A stretch of DNA of 64,000 nucleotides from Sambucus nigra (GCA_949130495.1 OX422220.1:126673268-126737267); one strand, 5' to 3'; shown: positions 1 through 10,601, counted from the stretch's first letter. Numbers and translations: made by a program. Notes: generated from the letters alone by a model not told the origin.

Positions 1-345
1 TCTTTTCTGCATTACAACATCTCAAAATGATGTTTTTCTGACTTTTGGGCCATCGAAATTAATTTCTTCTCCATCGCCTCACCACACTCATAGTTCTCTT
101 CACAAAATTTATTCTCATACCTAATAGCAGCCCATGCTTGCTGCACTTCCTGTTTCAGACCTTTGATTTTTGCTTTCACTGCCCGAGTCCAATGCAAATC
201 TGCATTAGCTCTGACCAAAATCTGCCATAGCTTGGACCTGGGATGTAAGTTTATGTCTTGGTAGCAATTAACGAATTAATCTCAGTATATAATTGCATAA
301 GCTCAGCCCGCAAGGCCTTCACATCACAAAGATCTGTTTTGTTAA
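1..345 (-). pseudogene. FLX-like (FLC EXPRESSOR-like) coiled-coil gene fragment, broken
   Basis: Read on the minus strand, 218-12 encodes a charged coiled-coil segment containing GLKQEVQQAWAAIRYE and AMEKKLISMAQ. This matches the conserved C-terminal coiled coil of plant FLX and FLX-like proteins, which act with FRIGIDA in activating FLC-type flowering genes. Just upstream (about 340-240) another stretch, with VKALRAELMQLYTEINSL, matches the preceding part of the same coiled coil. It ends at a stop codon and lies in a different frame, so the two parts are separated by a frameshift. No start codon or N-terminal region is visible, and the sequence runs off the left edge of the window. Several normally conserved residues are replaced. 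I read this as a pseudogene or retained gene fragment. A real last exon of a diverged gene continuing to the left is possible but less likely given the frame break. Family recognition is from memory of the family pattern, not from a search. Confidence 0.65.
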
Positions 346-908
346 CTATCAAATTCCTTGGAATTTGATCTTTTAAATCTGCAGTTGCTACTTAATATTT
401 TATACATCTACATGCTCATAACGTTACACTTATTCCAACAATATCATGTCTCTATCATATTCATATCACTTATCTCTGTTTATGAGATATAGACTTCAAG
501 TATACCACTACCTAAAATGCTTAGCTGATTATATGTTACTGTTCAAACAAAATTAAGGAGAGATCCCAAAAAAAGATAGATTGACAACCATGATGATATT
601 TTGAAGTTGCATATTCTGCAATATTGATACAATTTTGACAGTTAAAGTTGGTTTTGTAATAATGAAGTTCTGTTTTGTTCTGTAACTATCAAATTCCTTG
701 GAATTTTCTCTTTTAAATTTGCGGTTGCTACTTAATATTTTATACATCTACATGCTCATAACGTTACACTTATTCCCACAATATCATGTCTCTATCATAT
801 TCGTATCACTTATCTCTGTTTAGATATAGACTTCAACTATACCACTACCTAAAATGCCTAGCTGATTATATGTTAGTGTTCAAACAAAATTAAGGGGAGA
901 TCCCAAAA
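335..908. repeat. direct duplication of about 235 bp (335-570 and 674-908)
   Basis: Two near-identical non-coding copies share AACTATCAAATTCCTTGG near the left end and a shared end around AATTAAGG(A/G)GAGATCCC. They are separated by about 100 bp of unrelated sequence. They differ by a handful of substitutions and a 4-base indel (TTTATGAG versus TTTAG). No coding potential is evident. They lie just upstream, in minus-strand sense, of the FLX-like fragment. Confidence 0.85.
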
Positions 909-1091
909 GAGTAGAAAAGTAGTAAATAAGTGTATGATAATACACTTGAAAAGGGAACTTTATTATAGCCACCTCAAATGTTTAATCGTAGAAAGAGAGA
1001 AAAATGAGATCTGAGATTTTCCTTTGTCTAGATAATTGGTAATCAACAATTTTGAACTCACTGAACTGCCATTTTCGAGAAAATTCTAGGG

Positions 1092-1341
1092 GAACATTTC
1101 ATCGAGCATATGTCGTGCAAAAATGACTAACATATCCAAATTCCATACTTCAGCACATCAAACGACTAAAAATAGATGACCAATTAAAAGCAGCAAAATA
1201 AGAGATAAGTTTTGGTGAACATTTCATCGAGCATATGTCGTGCAAAAATGAATAACATATCCAAATTCCATACTTCAGCACATCAAACTATTAAAAATAG
1301 TTGACCAATTAAAAGCAACAAAATAAGTGATAACTTTTGGA
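1092..1341. repeat. tandem duplication of about 125 bp (1092-1216, 1217-1341)
   Basis: Two head-to-tail copies both begin GAACATTTCATCGAGCATAT and run through CATCAAAC, AATTAAAAGCA and AAATAAG. They differ at roughly ten positions by eye. The sequence is non-coding and AT-rich. The copies abut directly, consistent with a local slippage or unequal-exchange duplication. Confidence 0.85.
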
Positions 1342-1989
1342 GACTTTGTCCAGTTGTTCTAATCTGATAGAAACATCAAATATGTAGTCCAAAGAGTTAA
1401 ATACCTTGATGGGTGCCGAGAATAATTCATTTCTGAAAACTACTCTTGCAAAACAAAATCTTTTTGATGATGAGGGGCCATTGTACCAGCCGCATCTCCA
1501 AATAAATATAAGATGGGAAGAAATATACAACTTCCATTGTAGACAATGACGGATGTGGGATGGGGGATGAATGTGACTGAACCTGGATTCGAGGGAAGGG
1601 AACGAAAGGATGTGGGATGTGGGATGTGGGAGATGTAAGAGTTTGAAGGGATGAATGAGAAACCTTTTGGCTTCCCCATAAGGGTCGTGTATCTACATCT
1701 AAATTAAGAGAGAGAGAGGAGGAAACATGCAACAAATATTAGGTGCCACGTGGATAGGCTAATTGCAAAGAATAATAAAGGCCTTGTTTTGCATTTTATA
1801 GTAATAAAAGATACTCTACTAGGTTTAATTATATTTTTATTGAGACTACTATCTTGTATTACCTTTCCGTCCAAAACATTAAATGCTCAAATCAAAGCAT
1901 ATGAACTTGATAGAAATAGATAGAAAATAGTGTTTTTTAGGATAGATAAACCTATAGGTCTTCCATGTAATCACCGTATAATATGAGAA
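1342..1989. other. unassigned stretch with CT-rich tract and short GGGATGTGG repeats
   Basis: No gene is recognised here. On the minus strand there is a CT-rich tract near 1705-1725 followed by short open frames rich in Ser, Pro and His (about 1735-1430). These derive from several copies of a GGGATGTGG-type motif at 1550-1640, so they are low-complexity. The layout could be a 5' UTR and first exon of the FLX-like gene to the left, but nothing in the sequence proves it. Confidence 0.3.
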
Positions 1990-2115
1990 CTCTTTTATGA
2001 GCTTTTGGATTTTCCATTTGATTATGCTCTTATCTGTAGGTTTTGTGCTAGAAAAGGTCATGACGATCACGAGTGTAAGAGAATAGACAGGGTGGAGAAT
2101 GAGATTCAAAAATAA
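1990..2115 (+). pseudogene. CCHC zinc-knuckle fragment, retroelement-like
   Basis: In the plus frame that ends at the TAA of 2113-2115, the peptide CRFCARKGHDDHECKRID is encoded from 2035. The spacing is C-x2-C-x4-H-x4-C, the canonical zinc knuckle of gag and LINE ORF1 nucleic-acid-binding proteins. Upstream codons give an F/L/D-rich peptide but with a frame break before about 1990. In plants this arrangement is typical of LINE ORF1 (DUF4283-type) or gag proteins. Too little remains to choose between them, and no RT or endonuclease is seen nearby. It is a relic. Confidence 0.5.
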
Positions 2116-4080
2116 AAATCATCTATGAAGGATTTATTAATGATGTGTTACTGCCTCAATTGGACTCTCTGTCCAGGAGGATTTCCAGTTGTGACTTCAC
2201 AAGACTGCATGATCAGGACACTAAAATGTATATTGGTTTCTTATAGTATAATTCAGTGGTGGTATGGTACTTCTTCTCCCAAACTTTGTTTCTCCCTTCC
2301 TCCTAAAAATTAATGGGATAAAGTAGATTTTGTAAAACTCTTGAATTTGTCTCAACGAAAAATTTCAATCACTTTTAAAGATTCCATAAAAAATGATTAT
2401 GCTTTTTTATATGTATCACACTTTAGAGAAAGAATCGAGCAAACACATGGATTTTTATGTTTCTAATTTATGTGTAGGCATCAAATAATATTTTGTCACT
2501 GACTTTTTGTGGATCATATGGAAGTTCTCAACTTTCTTACGATCATTAGAATATATACATATGTGCTATTTATTAATTCAACACTCACAGAATTATAGCT
2601 TTGTCATGATTTATATTTACCTACAGTATGTTGTTATGCCTGATAGAATTTAGATGAATAGGCAAGGCATGAGGTGTTGTAAGAATGATTAAAAGTTGAT
2701 GGCACATACCAATGTACGATTGTTCTTTGTGTTCATCTTAGATTCATATTCTCTACTTAAACTCAATTTATTCGTTTTACATTATATTTTTTGTAATCTT
2801 ATGCAGAGTAAAAGGCTCTGATTTTTTTTAATCTTATGATAGTTGTGGAATATATTCAATAAAAATTATTCTCAGCCGTGTGATAACTCATGAGTGAAGC
2901 CTATCAACGACGACGAGGCCACGTTTTCAGGTAATGGATCCAACGATTTGAGAAATAATTCAGTTGCGGCTGAAGATCTTTATTTGAGCAATAATGGTAG
3001 TTCTGAGGTTGAAATTGGAGGGGATGTTTAACACATCTTTCGTCGACAGGATGTGCCCAAGTTAATTGAATATTTGCAGAAGCACTAGAAAAAAAATTTT
3101 GAAATCAATAATATTTCTATGGATTTTGTGGCAGGGGCCCTCAAATTTGTATCCCCTGTTATACTTCTTTAACACTTGCTTATTGTCCAGGCAGTTACTC
3201 GACATGTATGTGTTTTATTCATTCCACAATTATTTCTAAACCCAAGTTCAGTTTGTAATGGATGATACCCCTTCTGATATATAGTATCACGCTTAATACA
3301 AGGCAATATGGTTTGGGTAGAACACCCCATTTGAGTTACAATATTGTAATAAAAGTTATATGGGTTATACGATATTTGGATATACTTCCATATAATCTGT
3401 ACCAATAATAATTTGTTTACCAAATCTATATCGATTGAATGTTATCTTTAGTGGCACCTGCTTATTGGAAGGATATAGTTAGTTATTTCTATCATTTGTG
3501 ATATTACTAGTTGTTTCAATTGTTTGGGTGTTAATGTTTCAGCTCCCTACAATTAATAGTCAAGTAATATGCAACAAGTAACTTATTTAACAATGTGAGT
3601 TTTGTACGGTCAAAATTTCATGTACTCAATACATGTAAACATGAACTATATAGCGATATCTTGATTCACTTTTATGTTTAGGTGTGAGTTGTTAAATTGG
3701 TTGTTTGTGGTAGTTGGTGGCGGTGTCATGGTAAGCACAAGTACAAATATTGGGGGCAGAATTATCTATATATATGGGAAAATATAAACTTAATCCCAAG
3801 ATTTAAGGTAAATTTAATTTATATCTCATATTTTCAAAACATGCAAACCTAATCCCAAGGTATATTTAGTAATATAATTTTAATCCTCCATCACATCTCC
3901 TTTAGGAGACGTAATGCAATGTGTGACTGTGAATCCTATGTGGCCAACCATGTGATATTATAAGGAATAAACAAGTGAGACCTCATTTAAAAAATTAGTT
4001 ACTAAAAAATTTAAATATTAATTTGAAGAAAATGACAATAGATATAAACAAATCTGAAAGAAAATAATTCTCTCTCTCTC
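2116..4080. other. AT-rich intergenic DNA, no gene recognised
   Basis: No open frame here resembles a protein I know. A short plus-strand open stretch around 2905-3031 encodes an Asn/Ser/Glu/Asp-rich peptide ending in TAA and may be a scrap of a gene, but I cannot name it. A (TC)n run closes the stretch at about 4069-4081. Confidence 0.4.
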
Positions 4081-4081
4081 T

Positions 4082-4440
4082 CACTACACCAAAACTGGAA
4101 AATGCTCACGATTCTGGTAGTTAATTACCATTACTAATTGTGTGACCAGGTTTTCGGGTGACCATATATAAGGGATGGTCACGCTCTTTTGGTCACAATT
4201 GTGGTTTAGGTCCAAAACCATGACCCATCCGTGACTATTACGGTGAACTATGGTCACAATTGAAAACTCTGACCCCAAACCCTTTTTTATTATTTTCATG
4301 TTAACTTGGTCTTGGTACAATACTGTGACCATTTATCAAGCTTCAGTTGGTCAAAAAGGTGATCATGGTCTAAAATCGTGATGAAATTTAGTCATTAATT
4401 GGTCATAGAGGGAGTCATGGTTTTGGACTATGACTACCTT
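4082..4440. mobile_element. CACTA-type (En/Spm superfamily) terminus with subterminal repeats
   Basis: The stretch begins CACTACACCAAAACTGGAAA, a classic plant CACTA terminal inverted repeat. The next 350 bp carry many copies, in both orientations, of a TGGTCAC/GTGACCA core (for example about 4141, 4157, 4175, 4193, 4251, 4324). Subterminal repeats of this kind are where the transposase binds in this superfamily. A weak candidate for the opposite end lies at 4784-4796 (10 of 13 bases match the reverse complement), but no matching 3-bp target duplication flanks the pair. I therefore call only the left terminus. No transposase is present. Confidence 0.55.
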
Positions 4441-4479
4441 TTGGGTATAAATCAAAACAGATGCTCCCTTGTTGGATTT

Positions 4480-4481
<2 letters not shown>

Positions 4482-4518
<37 letters not shown>

Positions 4519-4694
4519 TCTCTCTCTCTCTCAACACATGTACATTAATCCTCTCTCTCCATTTGTTTGTGTATATTTATTGTGTGTTTCAGTGTGTGTG
4601 TGCGAGGGTTTCAGTATGCGTGTGTTTCACTCTCTGTGTGTGTGTGTGTGTGTTTCAATGTTTTTATATATGTTTCTCTCTCTCTGTGTAACGT

Positions 4695-4725
<31 letters not shown>

Positions 4726-4760
4726 GTGCACACATGTATGTGTGTGTGTTTCATTATGTG
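4482..4760. repeat. CT and TG microsatellites
   Basis: (CT)n at 4482-4532 is followed by interrupted (TG)n at about 4635-4653 and 4694-4723, with shorter TG tracts to 4750. The Ser/Leu and Cys/Val-rich open frames across this stretch are artefacts of the dinucleotide repeats. Confidence 0.95.
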
Positions 4761-4799
4761 TGTGAGAGAGTTGATAACAGGTTTTTTTGCGTAGCGTGA

Positions 4800-5434
4800 A
4801 TACTTCTAATTAAAACTTTTATCATATTTTTTTTATATTTTTTTATTTTTTAAAACAACTTCAAGGGAGAATGAATTAATTAATGCTAAAAATAAATGTG
4901 ATTGAGTAAACTAAAAATAATACGTAACCAGGTGTGATAAATGTGAGAAAATTCAAGAGATGGGATTACACAGCGTGTTCAGATATTTTTAATTTCTTAA
5001 TTTATGGAATTGAAATATTTTGAGATAACATTAAATTCGAAATCTAACTCCCGGTACAATTATAAATTGAATAATATATTTTTCACAAAACTAATTTTAA
5101 AATGTCACACTTTAAAAAACTAAGATTTATACTCTTTTTAATAAATTACCCGCTAAGATCAATTTAATAAAAAATATATGAATCCTCGAATTTTAACAAC
5201 GAATTAATATTTAAAATTTAGGAAAAACCAATTTCTAGTTCGATTCCCAAAATTAAATATTAAAACTAAATTAATTTACTATCTCTTGATACGTAAATTA
5301 ATTTGTGATAATTAAAAATTAATTCTCTTAGAGATATGACAATCAATTCGATTAATTATTTAAATAAATATCTTGCACGGTTTCATCCCAATCCTTGAAT
5401 GGATGTTTAGCCTAAAATTCCCATGTGTGTATAA
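4800..5434. other. very AT-rich flank of the SIRE-like insertion
   Basis: No gene or repeat is recognised. This is the pre-insertion flank, and the sequence resumes after the element at 10,602. Confidence 0.5.
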
Positions 5435-5439
5435 ATAAT
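5435..5439. repeat. target site duplication ATAAT, left copy
   Basis: ATAAT lies immediately left of the left LTR and is repeated exactly at 10,597-10,601, right of the right LTR. A five-base duplication is the usual footprint of copia-type integrase. Confidence 0.9.
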
Positions 5440-6526
5440 TGAGAGTGCAGCTACAGCGGAAATATTGCGACTTCTCAAATAAAAACCAATTTTAATTAAA
5501 CCCAAATTTTAGTTAAACCCTAAGACATGCATCTAGATGATTTATCAAATAAAATATAGCATGCAGGATAAAACAAATAAATTTCAGGAAAAATCCCCCA
5601 CAGGGGCAAAACCATTTATTTTCACTATAATTTGTAAGAAAACATCTTACAATCGGATTACAATGAAAATACAAGTTGACTAAGAATTACCCTCGGGTAT
5701 CGGATTCTGTAGTCGCGGCTGGAACTATCCCTTTCCAGTAGGGCTGCAATGGAGAAGAGAAACGACTTCTCCACAAGGGTTGAACAAACCAAAGTTGTGT
5801 TCTTGGGTTGCAAAAGGATTCACAAATATTTGGAAAGGATGTGTGAATCAAAACATGAGTCTTGGGACTCAAAAATATGAAGACTAGACGTATTTGGACT
5901 CTCAAAAACGTCTTCTATAGTCTTGTAAAACAGCTCCCCCGAAGTTGGCTTTTATAAGGAAACCAAAAGAGTTTTAAAACTTGGGGACTCTTGCAGTGTC
6001 AGGTACCCCGAACCGGTTCTGGGGTACCCCGAACCGGTTCCCCCCCCCCCCCCCCCCCGAACCGGTTCCCCATGCGGTTTGGGGTACCATTGTGGTATGG
6101 GGTTAAAAGAAAACAGCATTCTTCAAGGAATTTTCTCCAACTTCAAAAGGTCATAACTCCTTCACCGTAGCTCGGATTGAGGTGCTGTTTCTTCCAGTAT
6201 CTTCGTTACGGCGAGATCTTAAACTTTCCAGTTGACCAGACCTCCGGACTATGGATGTGAAATTACGAAAGTTCCCTTGAACTCTCCTATCGTGCCTTTT
6301 TTCACTGTTTTGACTTCCCTTGCGTACCACTTGCATTAAGTCCCTAAAATCTTGGAACGTGAAGTCGTTGAGGCAGATGTGGGACACATTAATGGAGATG
6401 TTGAATGCTTGATTCCCGGAATTCGGATAGAGGCCGTTATGTGAGATCGTGAGGTGACGTGCCAAATGTAGCGGCGTACGACATACACAAATGTAACATG
6501 TTGGACATGAGAAAAATGTCCTTACA
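5440..6526 (-). repeat. 3' LTR of SIRE-like element
   Basis: In element orientation it starts TGTAAGGACATTTTTC and ends GCACTCTCA, giving TG...CA ends. A TATAAAAG box lies at 5949-5956 on the minus strand. The region 6000-6100 holds repeated GGTACCCCGAACCGG units around a 19-base C run (6040-6058). A 72-residue open frame within it (5687-5905) also occurs in the other LTR and has no recognisable domain, so I do not call it a gene. Confidence 0.95.
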
Positions 6527-6540
6527 AATCTCCCCCTATG
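6527..6540 (-). promoter_or_regulatory. polypurine tract (plus-strand primer)
   Basis: On the minus strand the sequence ATAGGGGGAGATT lies directly upstream of the TGTAAGG start of the 3' LTR. A G-rich tract here primes second-strand synthesis in LTR elements, which fixes the orientation as minus. Confidence 0.85.
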
Positions 6541-8104
6541 TCTATGCCGGTACATACATAAAAAATCCGAATTATCAAATATGAAATTGCCTATACAAAT
6601 CTACCCTCCCATGAACCCAAAACTGGAAAAGGTACAAATGAATAGTCTTCATCGTTTGTTCTTCAAATCTTCAGGAATCTGAAATATTTTCTCATCAGGG
6701 TGTGCAATTCAGAGATCATCAATGTAGTACCTACACACATAAGATAAAGAAAAATACCAAGTGATGTATCGAGTTTGAAATGAGATAAACATAGATACCA
6801 ATATATGATAAGCATAAGTCAAATCTCAAAAACTCCCCCAAAATTCAAACTCCCCCAGAATAAGATAATTCTTTCTCCCCCTTTTTATGATGTCCCCAAA
6901 TAGACAAATAAGAAAAATGAATCAAACAAGCAAAATCGGGGCATCACGGTATACAAATCAAAGCATCAATCAGATGGAAAACGCGTTCTTACAAAGAGAT
7001 ACTCAAAAAAAATTTCACAAAAAATTGATACCATTTGAAAAAAATATGATACAAAAATCACACCATGGATTTAGACTCAAAGAACCAAGTCATGGAAATG
7101 GAATGAATGGGTGTGAACACATTCGATAGGTAAATCAACTTAATCAATCATATGTGCACGATGCATATGTGTACCCCTAACGAATGAGCATCAAAAGTAT
7201 CCTTAGGTGTAATAATTTGTTGAATTTAGATGACATCGTCTTATGCAAATCAACAAATCAAAGTCAAATGATTTCCACACCAATAACGTCCAAAACTATA
7301 AAGCGCATTTTCAAGCATATCAAAGACGTGCAAACCCGTTTTAATTCTCCAACCAAACTCCCTCATATATATTTTCTTTTAGAGGTAATCTAAATTCTCA
7401 AACTTTGGAGAATTGGTGCAAAAACCTAAATGGCCCCTTTATGGCATGAATATCTTTTTATTGCCTTTCAATTTTTTCGGGCTCTTTTAACCTCTTTGGA
7501 CCCCGGATAATTAAGTTCCTCAATTTTTTAGGTCCAATTTAACGGTGGCTTTTGCGCAAAGGATAGATGATTACCTTTCGCAGCCCCTCCCCGTTATTCA
7601 AACAAAGCACACAAACTCACAAAAACGGTTTTTAAATGCACAATTTCCTTATCAAAATATATCGCGCTTGGTTCGTTTTAAGGACAGGATTGAAGTGAAA
7701 ACACCCAACCAACATGTGATAAGACAAGCACAATAATCAAATAAATCCGTGCATGTGTGCAATAAAGGAAATATGAGTCAAACATGTAGGAAGTAACACT
7801 AAATTACATCTTTAATGACTCCAAACATTATAAAGCACAAGGATGAATTGACCTATTGTCTCAAAACACTATCAAATAGTCACATGAAAAAAAATGAAAT
7901 GATGTAGTGACTTGGTCATCCAAAGTGTTCATCCATAAACGGTGCAACAAAAAAAACTTTTTGAATTTTCTCAAAATTTTATCAAAAGTAAAATCTTTTT
8001 GTATTTTTCAAAATAAAAAAATTTATACAAAAAGTACAAGTCATCACACTAGTAAAAATATATCATGAAACCACAACTAGTGTATGACAAACAAGCAAAC
8101 ACAA
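6541..8104 (-). other. non-coding internal region replacing pol
   Basis: Autonomous relatives carry protease, integrase, RT and RNase H here. No conserved motif of any of these is visible on the minus strand, and open frames are short on both strands. The loss looks like wholesale deletion or replacement rather than point decay. Two CCCCC-rich stretches near 6835-6885 are the only notable composition. Confidence 0.6.
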
Positions 8105-9271
8105 TCAACCAAAAGATTTCACATGGGGTGAATTACGTGCAAGCAAACGGGAATCGTGGACAAATAAACCATAAGCCTCTAAATCCGATTTTCTAACCCA
8201 AATTGATGTGTAACGGAGTGTGGGGGTTTTGGGAATCGAATTTATTCTTTCATTAACCTTCCTAGGTCCATTTAAAAGCTTGTAACAAAATTGCCTAAGA
8301 TGACCTTGCCTACCGCAATGTGTGCAAGTGTAAACCGGGCGGTGTGTGTTACCTAAAGGTGGCCCTCTCCTCAAATTTATCGGTTGCTCTTTCCGAATTT
8401 TCCTAGGTGGGTCTCTCCTAATGATCCTACAAGGTTCTCTCACAATGTTCTTAAGGGGTGCTTTCCTAACAACTTTAGGTGCCTCTTTCTTAACAAACCT
8501 AGGAGGCTCTCTCACACGTATGGGAATGGGTGCAACATATTTTTCAAGACCAATCCCACCCCTATCCGTTTTGATCTCGACTGTGCCTAAAATCTTATCA
8601 AGTTTTTCAGACCTAGACTCCAAATCAAATTTCACTTTACTTGAATCTTTCAATTTCACTTCAAGTTCACCTATCCTAGACTCAAGTACTCATTTAGAAT
8701 CCTCAAACTCTAAAAGCTCCTTTTTCATAGTCTCCATCAACCCTCTAAGACTATCTCTCTCACCCTCGACGTACTCAAGCTTCTCTTTCAAAATTTTCAC
8801 ATGAGCCCTAACTTCTTCAACTAAAAAATCATTATTTGTTATGGCACACTCTTTCAACGGAGCTTTCAATTTCAAATTTTCTTTCTTTGTTTTCAAAGTT
8901 TCAGCATAAAGTTCATTGAAAGCAGTTTGCAAGTCATGCTCATCTACACTTTCCTCCTCACTTTCATCCACACTCCCATCACCTTCACTATCATCACTAA
9001 ACACATGGATTGGAAACTCTCGCCTAGAAGCATAAAAAACTTCTTCTTCCGAATCACAATCACTAAGGGTAGAAACATGAGAAATCGGTTTATTCAATTT
9101 CTTCTTTAAATTTGCGGTACACTCATGTAACGTGTGACCAACACCCTCACAATAAGGACACCTCTCAGATTCGTTTTCAACAGAAGATTTAAAACAAGAG
9201 TTCGTGTGAATTTTCCAATTAATTTTTTCAAAAATTTGACATTGAAGATCATCAAAACCATCAGAAGCCAT
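8105..9271 (-). pseudogene. SIRE-like copia gag with one in-frame TGA
   Basis: The frame runs from ATG at 9271 to the stop at 8105 and is interrupted once, by TGA at 8690-8692. Before the stop are 193 residues: a zinc knuckle CPYCEGVGHTLHEC, an acidic stretch (DCDSEEE, DDSEGDG, ESEEESVDEHD) and a coiled coil. After it come a basic repeated segment rich in REPPR/RKAP-type motifs and a second zinc knuckle CTHCGRQGHLRQFC. The order knuckle, acidic linker, coiled coil, knuckle is that of the large gag of SIRE-type copia elements. The N-terminal retrotransposon-gag domain usual for the family is missing: the frame starts only about 30 residues before the first knuckle. The frame ends without reaching a protease. 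Apart from the TGA it is intact, so readthrough would give about 388 residues. Confidence 0.8.
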
Positions 9272-9316
9272 TTTTGTGCAAAATAAGGATCAAAACACAA
9301 TAACTTAGTGCAACAG

Positions 9317-9512
9317 GCTCTGATATCAATTTGACGACGTGAGAAGTCAAATTGTATAAAAAAAAATCCTCAAAAAATCAGGATCACGCGATAAATTAGC
9401 GTAACCCGCTCTGATACCAATTTGAAAACGTGAGTAGACAAATTGTGTCAGAAAGTAAATCCTTGAAAAATCAGGATCACGCGATAAATTAGCGTAACCC
9501 GCTCTGATACCA
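9317..9512 (-). promoter_or_regulatory. primer binding site, present three times in tandem
   Basis: The minus-strand sequence TGGTATCAGAGC matches the 3' end of plant initiator tRNA-Met, the usual primer. It occurs exactly at 9501-9512 and 9408-9419, and with one mismatch at 9317-9328. The copies sit in tandem units of about 92 bp that also carry AGGATCACGCGATAAATTAG. The copy at 9501-9512 is next to the 5' LTR and is the expected functional one. Confidence 0.85.
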
Positions 9513-9515
9513 ATT

Positions 9516-10596
9516 TGAGAGTGCAGCTACAGCGGAAATATTGCGACTTCTCAAATAAAAACCAATTTTACTTAAACCCAAATTTTAGTTAAACCCTAAG
9601 ACATGCATCTAGATGATTTATCAAATAAAATATAGCATGCAGGATAAAACAAATAAATTTCAGGAAAAATCCCCCACAGGGGCAAAACCATTTATTTTCA
9701 CTATAATTTGTAAGAAAACGTCTTACAATCGGATTACAATGAAAATACAAGTTGACTAAGAATTACCCTCGGGTATCGGATTCTGTAGTCGCGGCTGGAA
9801 CTATCCCTTTCCAGTAGGGCTGCAATGGAGAAGAGAAACGGCTTCTCCACAAGGGTTGAACAAACCAAAGTTGTGTTCTTGGGTTGCAAAAGGATTCACA
9901 AATATTTGGCAAGGATGTGTGAATCAAAACATGAGTCTTGGGACTCAAAAATATGAAGACTAGAGGTATTTGGACTCTCAAAAACGTCTTCTATAGTCTT
10001 GTAAAACAGCTCCCCCGAAGTTGGCTTTTATAAGGAAACCAAAAGAGTTTTAAAACTTGGGGACTCTTGCAGCGTCAGGTACCCCGAACCGGTTCTGGGG
10101 TACCCCGAACCGGTCCCCCCCCCCCCCCGAACCGGTTCCCCATGCGGTTTGGGGTACCATTCTGGTATGGGGTTAAAAGAAAACAGCATTCTTCAAGGAA
10201 TTTTCTCCAACTTCAAAAGGTCATAACTCCTTCACCGTAGCTCGGATTGAGGTGCCGTTTCTTCCAGTATCTTCGTTGCGGCGAGCTCTTAAACTTTCCA
10301 GTTGACCAGACCTCCGGACTATGGATGTGAAATTACGAAAGTGCCCTTGAACTCTCCTATCGTGCCTTTTTTCACTGTTTTGACTTCCCTTGCGTTCCAC
10401 TTGCATTAAGTCCCTAAAATCTTGGAACGTGAAGTCGTTGAGGCAGATGTGGAACACATTAATGGAGATGTTGAATGCTTGATTCCCGAAATTCGGATAG
10501 AGGCCGTCATGTGAGATTGTGAGGTGACGTGCCAAATGTAGCGGCGTACGACATACACAAATGTAACATGTTGGACATGAGAAAAATGTCCTTACA
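9516..10596 (-). repeat. 5' LTR of SIRE-like element
   Basis: It pairs with 5440-6526 at about 98.5 percent identity by eye. The TATAAAAG box is at 10025-10032 on the minus strand. The C run is 14 bases (10115-10128) against 19 in the other copy. It is followed immediately by the ATAAT target duplication (10597-10601). Confidence 0.95.
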
Positions 10597-10601
10597 ATAA
10601 T
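10597..10601. repeat. target site duplication ATAAT, right copy
   Basis: Exact partner of 5435-5439. Confidence 0.9.

Larger units (their letters stand above)
5440..10596 (-). mobile_element. complete non-autonomous SIRE-like copia LTR element, gag only
   Basis: This minus-strand element of 5,157 bp has LTRs of 1,087 bp (left, 3' LTR) and 1,081 bp (right, 5' LTR). The internal region is 2,989 bp, with a polypurine tract at 6527-6540, primer binding sites at 9317-9512 and a perfect 5-bp target duplication. The only protein-coding remnant is a SIRE-type gag with two zinc knuckles. I see no protease, integrase, RT or RNase H, and the 1.5 kb between gag and the 3' LTR is non-coding, so mobility would need enzymes from a related autonomous element. 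By eye the LTRs differ by about 16 substitutions plus the length of a C run, about 1.5 percent. That implies a geologically recent insertion at usual plant rates. Confidence 0.9.

Noticed and set aside
4461..4794. Cys/Val/Ser/Leu-rich frames of 75-98 residues
   Set aside because: They cover CT and TG microsatellites only.
4784..4796. Possible right terminal repeat of the CACTA element
   Set aside because: 10 of 13 matches, but no 3-bp target duplication with 4079-4081 and no subterminal repeats beside it.
5687..5905. 72-residue minus-strand frame repeated at 9763-9981
   Set aside because: It occurs in both LTR copies because the LTRs are identical there. No domain, and LTRs of this family are non-coding.
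6151..6555. 134- and 169-residue minus-strand frames over the outer LTR ends
   Set aside because: The frames cross LTR sequence (and in one case flanking DNA), and the two versions differ only at the boundary. Chance openness.
8346..8804. 152-residue plus-strand frame
   Set aside because: Antisense shadow of the SIRE-like gag, whose zinc knuckles are on the minus strand.
9317..9512. tRNA gene
   Set aside because: Only the 12-base complement of a tRNA 3' end is present. No cloverleaf, so it is a primer site.
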